A DNA stretch of 10,990 bases from positions 1 to 10,990 of the forward strand of contig JAKZRK010000043.1 of assembly GCA_047518225.1 (NCBI GenBank). The letters run 5' to 3'. Positions 1-6,820 of the stretch are shown here, piece after piece. Made by a program: the position numbers and the translations under genes. Within the stretch, counting starts at the first letter, position 1. Each line of letters begins with the position of its first letter. Source of the DNA: GCA-2731375 sp047518225 (GTDB lineage Bacteria; Pseudomonadota; Alphaproteobacteria; GCA-2731375). A model generated the notes under the pieces. The model was not told the DNA's origin and did not search any database. It was given only the letters and a program-made list of their open reading frames with translations.

Positions 1-151
1 TTTGTTACAGATCCTCTCGGTGACCCTCTTCGAGAAAATGCCCATACATCAAGCACTTGCGGGAGACGAAAACAGATGCAACGCTTCGCAAATAACCAAC
101 CAATTGAATTTATTCGATTTTTAACCGGACACTAGTGTGCCGGCATGGTCT
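1..151. other. Left-edge intergenic region, no gene supported
   Basis: This AT-richer stretch lies downstream of the SDR gene's stop codon. A plus-strand frame is open from base 1 to a TAG at 133-135 (44 codons), and a minus-strand ATG at 45-43 is open to the window edge (15 codons). Neither has a convincing ribosome site or a recognisable sequence. Either could be the end or start of a gene lying mostly outside the window. The one structured element is the hairpin at 125-143, listed separately. Confidence 0.4.
125..143 (-). terminator. Hairpin after the SDR operon, possible weak terminator
   Basis: Read on the minus strand, a near-perfect hairpin (CCGG arms around the palindrome ACACTAGTGT, with one bulged base) begins 8 nt after the SDR stop codon. 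It is followed by TTAAAAAT rather than a run of T, so it is not a classical intrinsic terminator. It may only stabilise the 3' end of the transcript. Confidence 0.3.
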
Positions 152-910
152 TTAGAGCGCCGCCGTCATCCCGCCATCGACGGTCAGAGAGGCGCCGTTA
201 ACATAGCCGCCAGCGTCCGAAGCCAGAAAGACCGCCGCGCCCGCCAGTTCAGCCGGGTCGCCCCAACGGCCCAGAGGTGTGCGGCTCTTGACCATGGCGT
301 TGAACTCCGGATCGGCGATCAGGGGGGCGTTGAACTCGGTCGCGAAATACCCCGGGTTGATGGCATTCACCGTAATCCCGTGCGGCCCCAGTTCGATGCC
401 CAAGGTCTTGGTCAAACCAACCAAGCCATGTTTGGACGATACATAGGCGGGAATAGTAGCCCGGCCGATCTGCCCCATGATCGAGGAAATATTGATAATA
501 CGGCCCCAACCGCGCCGTACCATACCCGGCGCAACCAGTTGCGCCAGCAAAAATGGCGCGGTCAGGTTGACGTCGAGCACATGGCGCCATTTCTCTTCCT
601 GGAAGTCAGCCAAAGGCGCGCGATGAATGATGCCCGCGTTGTTGACCAAAATTTCAATGCTGTCCGCGCCGCCATCCAAGCTGGCCAGAGCGGCTTCCCG
701 GCTGGGCCCATCGCCGGCATCGAAGGGCAGGGCCGCCACCTCATGACCCTCGGCGAATAAAGTTTCAACCACGGCCTCGCAGTCGGCAACGGTGCGGGAA
801 TTGATCAACACCCGCGCGCCCTGTTCCCCCATGGCCCGGGCTATGGCCAAGCCAAGGCCCCGCGTCGAGCCGGTAACCAGCGCCAGCCGGCCGTCCAGAC
901 GAAAATCCAT
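152..910 (-). CDS. SDR-family NAD(P)-dependent oxidoreductase (gluconate 5-dehydrogenase-like)
   Basis: A classical short-chain dehydrogenase/reductase of 252 residues, the usual family length. Visible motifs are the Rossmann nucleotide-binding TGSTRGLG (13-20), NNAG (90-93), and the catalytic Ser143, Tyr156 and Lys160 (YVSSK). The PG motif after strand beta-6 (186-187) and a C-terminal VDGG are also present. It should reversibly oxidise a hydroxyl of a sugar acid or similar substrate in the cytoplasm. The style resembles gluconate 5-dehydrogenase, KduD and 3-oxoacyl-ACP reductase relatives, which motifs alone cannot separate. I chose the ATG at 910 because it has a purine-rich AGAGAAGAG just upstream and starts right before the beta-1 strand; a GTG at 937 would add nine residues. 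It lies 30 bp after the stop of the UxaA-family gene on the same strand, so the two are almost certainly co-transcribed and probably act on the same sugar-acid pathway. Confidence 0.9.
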   Translation of the reverse strand: MDFRLDGRLALVTGSTRGLGLAIARAMGEQGARVLINSRTVADCEAVVETLFAEGHEVAALPFDAGDGPSREAALASLDGGADSIEILVNNAGIIHRAPLADFQEEKWRHVLDVNLTAPFLLAQLVAPGMVRRGWGRIINISSIMGQIGRATIPAYVSSKHGLVGLTKTLGIELGPHGITVNAINPGYFATEFNAPLIADPEFNAMVKSRTPLGRWGDPAELAGAAVFLASDAGGYVNGASLTVDGGMTAAL

Positions 911-940
911 GCTCTTCTCTACACTTGGAATTCCCACCCT

Positions 941-2467
941 CTACAGGATCGCGCCAACGGTCCAGGGTACGAATTCATCGGCGCCAATACCCAGAACTTC
1001 CGATTTTGCCAGCTCGCCGGATGCGGTAGCTAGAATTCGATCGAATATTTCCTGGCCCATGTCCTGGATCGTCGCTTCGCCATCGACAATGCGGCCACAG
1101 TTGATGTCCATATCGCCAACCATGCGGTCATACATACGGGTATTGGTGGCCAGCTTCAGGCAGGGCACCGGCTTGCCGCCAAAGACAGAGCCACGGCCCG
1201 TGGTAAAGCAGGTAATATTGGCGCCACCCGCCACCATGCCGGTGATCGAGGCCGGGTCGTAACCCGGCGTATCCATGAAAACGAATCCCTTTTCGGTAAT
1301 CGCCTCGGCATAGGGGTAGACATCGACCAGGTTGGTGGTACCGCCCTTGGCCGCCGCGCCCAGGGATTTTTCCAGGATCGTGGTTAAACCACCGGCCTTG
1401 TTGCCGGGGGATGGATTATTGTTCATCTCCGCGCCGAGGGCCTTGGTATATCGGCCCCACCAATGGATATGTTCGATCAATTTTTCGCCCACTTCCCGGC
1501 TGACGGCGCGGCGGGTCAACAGATGCTCGGCGCCAAATATCTCCGGCGTTTCCGCCAGACAAGCGGTGCCGCCGTGGCGGACCAGGATTTCCGCCGCCGC
1601 ACCCAGGCCCGGATTAGCCGAAATGCCCGAATAGGCGTCCGAGCCGCCGCACTCCATACCCAGGATCAATTCGCTGGCCGATATGGTCTCCCGCTTTACC
1701 CGGTTTGCGTCAGGCAGCATGTCGCGGATCAAGCCGATGCCCCGTTCCACGGTCGCGGCCGTGCCACCGGTATCCTGAATGGTAAAGGCATGCAGCCTGT
1801 CCGACGGGTTCAACTTTTCCGCCTCCATCATGGCGCCGATCTGGTTCGCCTCGCAGCCCAGACCAAGCAGTAAGTTAGCGGCGAAGTTCGGGTACTTGGC
1901 ATAGCCCGATATGGTTCGTTGAATGTAATTCAGGCCGATCCCGGTGCAGCCGCCACAGCCATAGTCATGGGTCAGCGACACCACCCCGTCCACATTCGGA
2001 AAATCCGCCAGAGCATCGCCGCGAAATGCGTCGGCGATCATGCGGGCCGCCGACGCGGAGCAATTCACCGAAGTCAACACACCGATATAATTACGTGTCG
2101 CGATACGGCCATCGGGCCGGCGGATACCTTGAAAGGTGGCCCGTTCGTGCTCGGGCACGAAATCCACCGGCGTGACATCGGCGCCGAACATATAGTCCCG
2201 GTCGAAATCCTTGACCATGACGTTGTGGGTATGGACGTGATCGCCGGGATTGATGTCGGCGCTGGCAAATCCGATGATCTGATCATATTTGCGTACCGGT
2301 TCGTCCTTGGCGATAGCCTGCGTGGCAATCTTGTGCCCGGCCGGAACCATTGCCTTGGCATCGACCGCTTCGCCGGCGACCGTGCTGCCTTCCGCGATGT
2401 CATCCCGGGCCACCACGACGTTGTCGTTGCCGTGCAGGCGAATTGTGGCCGACTGCGCCTTGGTCAT
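941..2467 (-). CDS. UxaA-family dehydratase (altronate dehydratase/hydrolase type)
   Basis: The 508-residue protein has the full two-part UxaA architecture: an N-terminal SAF-like domain (about 8-95, with HVHTHN near 78-82) and the large catalytic region. Family motifs include RNYIGV (125-130), HDYGCGGC (167-174), LGCEAN (203-208), GGSDAYSG (274-281) and NPSPGNKAGG (351-360). The family dehydrates sugar acids such as altronate or galactarate to 2-keto-3-deoxy acids in a metal-dependent cytoplasmic reaction; sulfolactate sulfo-lyase is a relative, so the substrate is not certain. The start at 2467 is backed by GGGGAG about 8 nt upstream. It heads a minus-strand operon with the SDR gene and is divergent from an esterase gene across a 108-bp gap. 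Co-transcription with an SDR supports a sugar-acid catabolic role, with the dehydrogenase making or consuming a keto intermediate. The gene appears intact. Confidence 0.9.
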   Translation of the reverse strand: MTKAQSATIRLHGNDNVVVARDDIAEGSTVAGEAVDAKAMVPAGHKIATQAIAKDEPVRKYDQIIGFASADINPGDHVHTHNVMVKDFDRDYMFGADVTPVDFVPEHERATFQGIRRPDGRIATRNYIGVLTSVNCSASAARMIADAFRGDALADFPNVDGVVSLTHDYGCGGCTGIGLNYIQRTISGYAKYPNFAANLLLGLGCEANQIGAMMEAEKLNPSDRLHAFTIQDTGGTAATVERGIGLIRDMLPDANRVKRETISASELILGMECGGSDAYSGISANPGLGAAAEILVRHGGTACLAETPEIFGAEHLLTRRAVSREVGEKLIEHIHWWGRYTKALGAEMNNNPSPGNKAGGLTTILEKSLGAAAKGGTTNLVDVYPYAEAITEKGFVFMDTPGYDPASITGMVAGGANITCFTTGRGSVFGGKPVPCLKLATNTRMYDRMVGDMDINCGRIVDGEATIQDMGQEIFDRILATASGELAKSEVLGIGADEFVPWTVGAIL

Positions 2468-2575
2468 TGAAAATCTCCCCAGGTTGACGCCATATGAACG
2501 GCAACTTAACCCAATCGGGCAATCCCGTCATCGCGGATTATCATTCCAGGACAATAACTTTAGAAAGGGCGGACC
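2468..2575. promoter_or_regulatory. Divergent intergenic region between UxaA-family gene and esterase
   Basis: Both flanking genes must have their promoters in or overlapping this 108-bp gap. On the plus strand TATCAT (2539-2544) matches the -10 consensus at five of six positions, but no good -35 lies 17 bp upstream. An imperfect inverted repeat spans 2538-2557 (TTAT-CAT-TCC, central A, GGA-CA-ATAA) and is a possible operator for a regulator controlling both directions. A short CGGG-CAAT-CCCG hairpin lies just before it. No regulator gene is in the window, so no assignment is made. Confidence 0.35.
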
Positions 2576-3529
2576 ATGACGCTGGATCCACAAATCGAAT
2601 ACGTGCTGGGTTTGGTTGAGCAATCTCCCTACCCCGAACTGCACACGGTATCGGCGGCGGAGGCGCGGGAGATTTTTGAAACCACCGCGCCGGCGCTGAA
2701 TGTGCGGCCCGAGGACGTCTTCCGCTCGGAAGACCGCTGGATCGAAGGTGCCGGGGGAGAAATTCCCATCCGCATTTACACGCCGCGCGAACCGGCACCA
2801 GGGGAAGCGCTGCCCATATTGGTCTTTTATCACGGCGGCGGCTTCGTCATCGGCAGTTTGGATAGCTACGACAACCTGTGCCGGGTTCTGGCCAACAGGG
2901 CGGATTGTATCGTGGTTTCGGTGGATTACCGCCTGGCGCCCGAGCACAAATTTCCCGCCGCCGTTGACGATGCGTTGGATGCCTATCGATGGGTCAGTGA
3001 TCACGCAGGGGAATTGGACGGTGATGCCCGTCGCATGGCCATCGCAGGTGATTCCGCCGGCGGCAATATCACCGCCGTCACCGCCATCGGCATCCGTGAC
3101 GAAGGCGATATCGCACCCCTGTTGCAAGTTCTGATCTACCCGGTGGCGGGCGGCGCGCCCGAGACCCCCTCGCATTACGAATTCGCCGAGGAATTGTTGC
3201 TGACCCGCGCCGATATCCTATGGTTCTATGACCAATATCTGGATCAGCCGGAAGACGCCGCCGACCCACGTTTTGCGCCGCTCCTGGCCGATGATCTATC
3301 CGGTCTGCCCCCCGCCCTGGTTATCGTGGCCGGTTACGACCCCCTGCGTGACGAAGGTATCGCCTATGCCGAATGCTTGGAGCAAGCGAGGGTGGGGGTG
3401 GAATTGACCAACTATGAAGGGATGGTGCACGGCTTTCTCTCCCTGGCGGACGCGGTCGATCAGGGCAAAATTGCGATCGATCAGGTCGCGGCGGCCCTGC
3501 GCATGGCCTTTAATGGCAAATCTCGCTGA
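2576..3529 (+). CDS. Alpha/beta hydrolase, HSL (hormone-sensitive lipase-like) esterase family
   Basis: This 317-residue protein is a standard-length member of the HSL/family IV esterases. The oxyanion-hole motif HGGG is at 86-89, followed by DYRLAPEHKFPAA (117-129). The nucleophile elbow GDSAGG (158-163) carries Ser160. The likely acid is Asp255 in YDPLRDEG and the catalytic histidine is His285 in MVHGF. All triad residues are present, so an active cytoplasmic carboxylesterase on short acyl esters or lactone-like substrates is expected; there is no signal peptide. The ATG at 2576 has the purine-rich AAAGGGCGG a few bases upstream. It is divergent from the UxaA/SDR operon, which might mean a shared regulator, for example hydrolysis of an esterified or lactone precursor. 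That link is a guess from position only. Confidence 0.92.
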   Translation: MTLDPQIEYVLGLVEQSPYPELHTVSAAEAREIFETTAPALNVRPEDVFRSEDRWIEGAGGEIPIRIYTPREPAPGEALPILVFYHGGGFVIGSLDSYDNLCRVLANRADCIVVSVDYRLAPEHKFPAAVDDALDAYRWVSDHAGELDGDARRMAIAGDSAGGNITAVTAIGIRDEGDIAPLLQVLIYPVAGGAPETPSHYEFAEELLLTRADILWFYDQYLDQPEDAADPRFAPLLADDLSGLPPALVIVAGYDPLRDEGIAYAECLEQARVGVELTNYEGMVHGFLSLADAVDQGKIAIDQVAAALRMAFNGKSR

Positions 3530-3542
3530 GAAACAGGTGGCA

Positions 3543-3557
3543 TTAACCTTTCGTGAA
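3543..3557 (+). promoter_or_regulatory. Candidate CtrA-binding box upstream of the PilZ gene
   Basis: TTAA, seven bases (CCTTTCG), then TGAA matches the alphaproteobacterial CtrA consensus TTAA-N7-TTAA at seven of eight positions. It contains the strong half-site TTAACC and lies 38 bp before the PilZ start. A weak -10 (TATCCT, 3569-3574) follows. Whether CtrA exists in this organism and binds here is unknown; a motif this short can occur by chance. Confidence 0.4.
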
Positions 3558-3594
3558 TGAACGCTGCCTATCCTAACAGCAAGGAAAGGGTGCC

Positions 3595-3945
3595 ATGCCA
3601 AGAACAAGCTATAAATCTGCCGGGGCCTACGAATTTCGCCGCGATCGCCGGTCGTCGTTGTTGCGTTTGACGTTGGAAGCGGACCGCGTTGAATACAAAA
3701 GCTGTGACTGGGGTCTGGGCGGCATAAGGATCGAGGGCCTCATTCCCCGACGGAAATTGGAAGAGAGTATAAGGATTTTGGTTTCCGGCGAGCGCAAGGG
3801 TCAACATCTGAGCATCGAGGCAATGGCAACCATCGTCCGCATTGATGATGTCAAAAGCGAAACAGCCTTGCGCTTCGATGACCTGACCATGGAAAATCTG
3901 GATGTGTTGGAAGCCCTGATCACGGGCCGCCGGATCAGCGACTAA
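3595..3945 (+). CDS. Small single-domain PilZ protein (putative c-di-GMP receptor)
   Basis: The 116-residue protein is essentially one PilZ domain. The N-terminal arginine cluster FRRDRR provides the RxxxR motif (Arg15 and Arg19). The second motif DWGLGG (38-43) fits D/N-x-S-x-x-G, except that Gly40 replaces the usual serine. PilZ domains bind cyclic di-GMP and switch motility, polysaccharide export or similar outputs. The Ser-to-Gly change may alter affinity but does not exclude binding. There is no signal peptide or membrane segment. The start is well supported by AAGGAAAGGG about 5 nt upstream of the ATG. It follows the esterase by 65 bp but has its own CtrA-like box, so it may be transcribed independently. 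A 7-bp hairpin follows the stop codon. Confidence 0.75.
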   Translation: MPRTSYKSAGAYEFRRDRRSSLLRLTLEADRVEYKSCDWGLGGIRIEGLIPRRKLEESIRILVSGERKGQHLSIEAMATIVRIDDVKSETALRFDDLTMENLDVLEALITGRRISD

Positions 3946-3950
3946 ACCAG

Positions 3951-3968
3951 TTTCGATATTCATCGAAA
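3951..3968 (+). terminator. Perfect 7-bp hairpin after the PilZ gene
   Basis: TTTCGAT and ATCGAAA form a perfect stem around a 4-base loop, beginning 5 nt after the PilZ stop codon. The stem is AT-rich and only a broken T stretch follows (GATTTAGCTCTTTTCG), so termination would be weak. It may mark the end of the PilZ transcript. Confidence 0.35.
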
Positions 3969-4085
3969 ATGATTTAGCTCTTTTCGTTCACGCCAGTGCG
4001 CCCATGTGCGCGGCTGCACAGAGACGGGGTACAAACACCGGGCCGCCGCCACGGCCTGGGCCTACCATTTCAATCTCGAAATAGA
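3969..4085. other. Intergenic gap between converging PilZ gene and arsC remnant
   Basis: I see no gene here. A 26-codon minus-strand ATG frame exists but has no ribosome site and no recognisable sequence. The short imperfect repeats of GCGCCCATGTGCGCGGC near 3999-4015 do not form a clear terminator. Confidence 0.4.
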
Positions 4086-4271
4086 CTAAAGAATCTCCAG
4101 GACATTCTCCGGTGGCCGGCCCAACGCCGCCTTGCCATTTGCCAGCACGATGGGCCGTTCGATCAGGATTGGATTGGCCACCATGGCATCGATTAGTTGC
4201 CCTTCACCCAGGCCATCGTCAGCCAGTCCATTGGCGCCATAGGCGTCTGGAAAAAACCGGGCGCGGTCCAA
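4086..4271 (-). pseudogene. arsC: 3' remnant of a glutaredoxin-type arsenate reductase gene (arsC)
   Basis: The frame closing at 4086 encodes a textbook ArsC C-terminus: LIDAMVANPILIERPIV, then LANGKAALGRPPENVLEIL. The arginines of ERPIV and GRPPE correspond to the two C-terminal substrate-binding arginines of ArsC (Arg94 and Arg107 in the E. coli plasmid enzyme). The family is about 115-140 residues with a catalytic cysteine near residue 12. Here only about 60 codons remain, and the N-terminal thioredoxin-like half with that cysteine is missing. Upstream the frame runs back to 4310 before a stop and overlaps the end of the crotonase gene, so the missing half cannot lie directly upstream in any intact form. 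The only starts are a TTG at 4271 or an internal ATG. It most likely arose by a deletion or rearrangement that joined a crotonase gene to the tail of arsC. It could still be translated by coupling from the crotonase stop at 4280, but not as an arsenate reductase. Confidence 0.8.
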
Positions 4272-4279
4272 AATTCCAG

Positions 4280-5113
4280 TCAGGCCAGATGCCGGGTGGG
4301 GTCCAGGTCGTCATAGTTGGCGTCGCGTCTTTCCTGTTTGGCCTTGAAGGCCTCGCCCAGATCGGCGCGGGATAGCATGGCGGCGTTCCAGGTGGCGATG
4401 TAATTCAAGCCGTCCTGGATGGTGTGATCGCGGGCATAGTTCAGCATCTCTTTGTTGCCGACCGTGGCAATCGGGCTTTTCGAGGCGATCTCCCCGGCGA
4501 TGGCCATGACCCCGGCCAGCAACGCTTCGTGGTCGGCAAAGACCTGGTTCACCAGCCCCCATTCCCGCGCCTCCGCCGCCATCATGCGCCGGCCCGTATA
4601 GGTCAACTCCCGAACGATGCCGTGGGGCAGTATATGGGGCAGCCGCTGCAGGGTCCCCACGTCGGCGGTCATGCCGATATTGGTTTCCTGGATGGAGAAG
4701 AACGCATCTTCGGCACAGTAGCGCATGTCACAGGCACTTATCAGGTCTATGCCACCGCCAATGCAGGCTCCCTGAACCGCGACCAATACCGGCAGACGGC
4801 AGCGGTCGACCACCGACATGGATTCCTGCATATGTAAAACCGTGCGCCGCAAGGCCTCCGCCTTGCGCGAGGGCTCGCCCTCGGAGGCCATCAGACCGAC
4901 GGCGAAATCATTCAAATCCAGGCCGGACGTGAAGTGTTTGCCCTGGGCCGAAAAGACCACGACCCGGGCGCTGGGATCCTGATCGATCTCGCCGAATACC
5001 GCCACCATTTCCGGCCAAAAGGCGCGGTTCATGGTGTTGAATTCAGCGCCCCGGACAAACCGCACATGGGCAATTCCATTCGCAACATTAAGGCTCATTG
5101 TTTCGTAGGCCAT
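4280..5113 (-). CDS. Enoyl-CoA hydratase/isomerase (crotonase) family, dienoyl-CoA isomerase-like
   Basis: The 277-residue protein is a full-length crotonase. The oxyanion-hole regions are HFTSGLDL (60-67) and GACIGGGIDL (115-124). The core SACDMRYCAEDAFFSI then ETNIGMTADVGTLQRLP is very close to the pattern of delta(3,5)-delta(2,4)-dienoyl-CoA isomerase (ECH1). Asp123, Glu143 and Asp151 have the spacing (20 and 8) of the three acidic residues Asp176, Glu196 and Asp204 in the rat enzyme. I therefore favour isomerisation of dienoyl-CoA intermediates in beta-oxidation of unsaturated fatty acids; generic enoyl-CoA hydratase is the fallback. The start has a strong GGAGG ten bases upstream. It is divergent from the carboxyltransferase gene, and its stop lies inside the same-strand open frame of the arsC remnant. 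Confidence 0.9.
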   Translation of the reverse strand: MAYETMSLNVANGIAHVRFVRGAEFNTMNRAFWPEMVAVFGEIDQDPSARVVVFSAQGKHFTSGLDLNDFAVGLMASEGEPSRKAEALRRTVLHMQESMSVVDRCRLPVLVAVQGACIGGGIDLISACDMRYCAEDAFFSIQETNIGMTADVGTLQRLPHILPHGIVRELTYTGRRMMAAEAREWGLVNQVFADHEALLAGVMAIAGEIASKSPIATVGNKEMLNYARDHTIQDGLNYIATWNAAMLSRADLGEAFKAKQERRDANYDDLDPTRHLA

Positions 5114-5156
5114 GGGATCCTCCAGCGGTTCAGATTTTCGCGTTCTATTTCACCCC

Positions 5157-5185
5157 GTGATAACATACCTTGAACGACCACGAAA
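5157..5185 (-). promoter_or_regulatory. Candidate promoter for the crotonase gene
   Basis: On the minus strand an extended -10 element (TG-T-TATCAC, at 5165-5157) has a poor -35 (TTTCGT, 5185-5180) exactly 17 bp upstream. It lies about 45-70 bp before the crotonase start. An extended -10 can compensate for a weak -35, but the match is modest. Confidence 0.3.
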
Positions 5186-5202
5186 AGAATCGGAAAGACG
5201 CC

Positions 5203-5268
5203 ATGCCGGTCACGCGCCGCCCCCCCGCCTACCGCCCACTGCCCACCGCCGCCAGCATTTCTCAATAG
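5203..5268 (+). CDS. Possible 21-residue leader peptide before the carboxyltransferase gene
   Basis: An ATG at 5203 with GGAAAG five bases upstream opens a 21-codon frame rich in Arg and Pro (RRPP at 5-8, YRPLP at 10-14). It ends at a TAG at 5266-5268. The carboxyltransferase ATG follows three bases later, in the same frame, and has no clear ribosome site of its own. Translation of this small ORF could therefore deliver ribosomes to the main gene by reinitiation. It could also be chance, or the amber codon could be an error or mutation that split an N-terminal extension. Carboxyltransferase homology begins only after the downstream ATG, which argues against the extension. Confidence 0.35.
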   Translation: MPVTRRPPAYRPLPTAASISQ

Positions 5269-5271
5269 GCC

Positions 5272-6795
5272 ATGAGCAACGAAAAACAGGCGGAACCCCG
5301 CGCCGATCTTGCCAGGGTGTTGGCGGCCCGCGCCGCCCGCCTGGACGAAGCCCGCCCCGATGCCGTGGCGCGCCAGAACAAACGCGGCCTGAGCACCATT
5401 TGCGCCGCCATCGCCGCCTTCGTGGACGGGGACAGCTTTGTTGAATACGGCGGACTGGCGGGCCCCGCCCGGGCCGATATGACCGGCCCGGCGGACGGCC
5501 TGGTCATGGGCACGGCATTGGTTGACGGCGACCCCATCGTCGTCATCGGCTATGACTATACGGTTCACGTGGGCAGCCAAGGCGCCATCAGCCACCGCAA
5601 GACCGAGCGCATGTTCGCATTGGCCGAACGCAACGGCTGGCCCGTGGTCGGCTGGTGGGACGGCGCCGGCGCCCGGACCCACGACATGATGCTGCCAGCG
5701 CGGGGGACCAGTACCACCTTCGTCACCTTCGCCCGCCTGTCAGGCAAGGTGCCGACCATCGCCCTGGTCACGGGCCGGGCCTTTGCCGGGCAGGCCAATC
5801 TGGCCGGCTTGAGCGACGCGGTCATCGCCATACCCAGCGCCACCATGGGCATGGCGGGCCCGCCCCTGGTGGCCGCCGCCCTGGGCGGCTGGCTGACGCC
5901 GGAGGAAATCGGTCCCATGGACGTGCATGAGGCCGCGGGCGCCATCGATATCCTGTGCCCGGATGAAGACAGCGCCCTGGGGGCGGCACGGCAATATCTG
6001 AGTTATTTCCGGGGCCGCCAGGAACCGGGCAAGGCGGGGGAGCAAGGCCAGCTGCGGGACATTATCCCGGAAAGCCCGCGCCGGGCCTATAACGTGCGCC
6101 GGGTAATCGAGGGCCTGTCGGATACGGACAGCGTGCTTGAATTGCGCCCCAAATTCGGCAAGGCGGCGGTCACCGCCCTGACCCGAATCGAGGGCTGGCC
6201 GGTGGGCATGATCGCCAACCAACCCATGGTGCTGGCCGGCGCCATGGACAGCGATGCCTGCGATAAGATCGCCCGCTTTATCCAGCTCTGCGATGCCTAT
6301 GACATTCCCATGCTGTTTCTGTGTGACACGCCAGGCCTGATGGTCGGTCCGGAGGTGGAAAAGACCGCCCTAGTGCGCCATTCCGCCCGCGTCCTGACCG
6401 CCCTGGCCAACGCCAACACGCCGTTCATGACCGTGGTGCTGCGCAAGGCCTATGGCCTGGGCTATTACGTCATGGGGGCCGAAGCCTGCGAACCGGACCT
6501 TCTGCTGGCCTGGCCCACGGCGGAATTCGGCGGCATGGGTCTGGAAGGCGCGGTCAACATCATCCATGCCGAGGAATTGGCGGCCATCGAGGACGAGGCG
6601 GAGAAAGCCGCCCGGCACAAACAACGTACCGACGAGTTGAGGACCTATCATACCGCCCTGGCCACGGCCGAACGCTTCCACGTGGACGATGTTATCGACC
6701 CCGCCGACACGCGTGCAATCTTGGCCAAAACCCTGGCCGCCTTCCCCACGCCCGACCGCGGCCGTGCCCGCAAGCGGGTGGTGGAGCCGTGGTGA
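5272..6795 (+). CDS. Biotin-dependent acyl-CoA carboxylase, carboxyltransferase (beta) subunit, divergent
   Basis: The 507 residues match the length and two-crotonase-fold layout of propionyl-, methylcrotonyl- and related acyl-CoA carboxyltransferase subunits. N-terminal half landmarks are QNKRGL (35-40), DGLVMGTALVDGDPIVV (75-91) and DGAGART (130-136). C-terminal landmarks are CDTPGLMVGPEVEK (351-364), LRKAYGLGYYVMGA (390-403), GGMGLEGAVNI (420-430) and VIDPADTR (474-481). The enzyme moves carboxyl from carboxybiotin to an acyl-CoA. The usual AGGA-type oxyanion segment in the N-half reads GRAFAGQANLAGL (168-180), and SGGAR reads GAGAR, so this is a divergent subfamily with unknown substrate. 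No biotin carboxylase or biotin carrier gene is nearby, so the partner must be encoded elsewhere. The start is fixed by an in-frame TAG just upstream; no clear Shine-Dalgarno is seen. It leads the carboxyltransferase, Rid, dehydratase and recQ run. Confidence 0.85.
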   Translation: MSNEKQAEPRADLARVLAARAARLDEARPDAVARQNKRGLSTICAAIAAFVDGDSFVEYGGLAGPARADMTGPADGLVMGTALVDGDPIVVIGYDYTVHVGSQGAISHRKTERMFALAERNGWPVVGWWDGAGARTHDMMLPARGTSTTFVTFARLSGKVPTIALVTGRAFAGQANLAGLSDAVIAIPSATMGMAGPPLVAAALGGWLTPEEIGPMDVHEAAGAIDILCPDEDSALGAARQYLSYFRGRQEPGKAGEQGQLRDIIPESPRRAYNVRRVIEGLSDTDSVLELRPKFGKAAVTALTRIEGWPVGMIANQPMVLAGAMDSDACDKIARFIQLCDAYDIPMLFLCDTPGLMVGPEVEKTALVRHSARVLTALANANTPFMTVVLRKAYGLGYYVMGAEACEPDLLLAWPTAEFGGMGLEGAVNIIHAEELAAIEDEAEKAARHKQRTDELRTYHTALATAERFHVDDVIDPADTRAILAKTLAAFPTPDRGRARKRVVEPW

Positions 6796-6820
6796 CCACC
6801 AAAGAAAGGGAGACAAATAA

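Noticed and set aside
1..45. Possible gene start on the minus strand at 45 and open frame on the plus strand to 135
   Set aside because: Only 15 and 44 codons are visible, without a ribosome site or recognisable sequence; flanking DNA is required.
137..760. 207-codon plus-strand open frame over the SDR gene
   Set aside because: It lies antisense to a clear SDR gene with intact motifs; long antisense frames are expected in GC-rich coding DNA and its translation resembles no family.
1919..2470. 183-codon plus-strand frame antisense to the UxaA-family gene
   Set aside because: The minus strand encodes full-length UxaA motifs; the antisense product has no domain features or ribosome site.
3510..3546. 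Imperfect inverted repeat TTAATGGC / GGCATTAA at the esterase end as a terminator
   Set aside because: It has a mismatch in the short arms, a 21-nt loop and no T tract, and its right arm overlaps the CtrA-like box.
3996..4196. 66-codon plus-strand frame in the gap after the PilZ gene
   Set aside because: Most of it is antisense to the arsC remnant, and it has no ribosome site or family resemblance.
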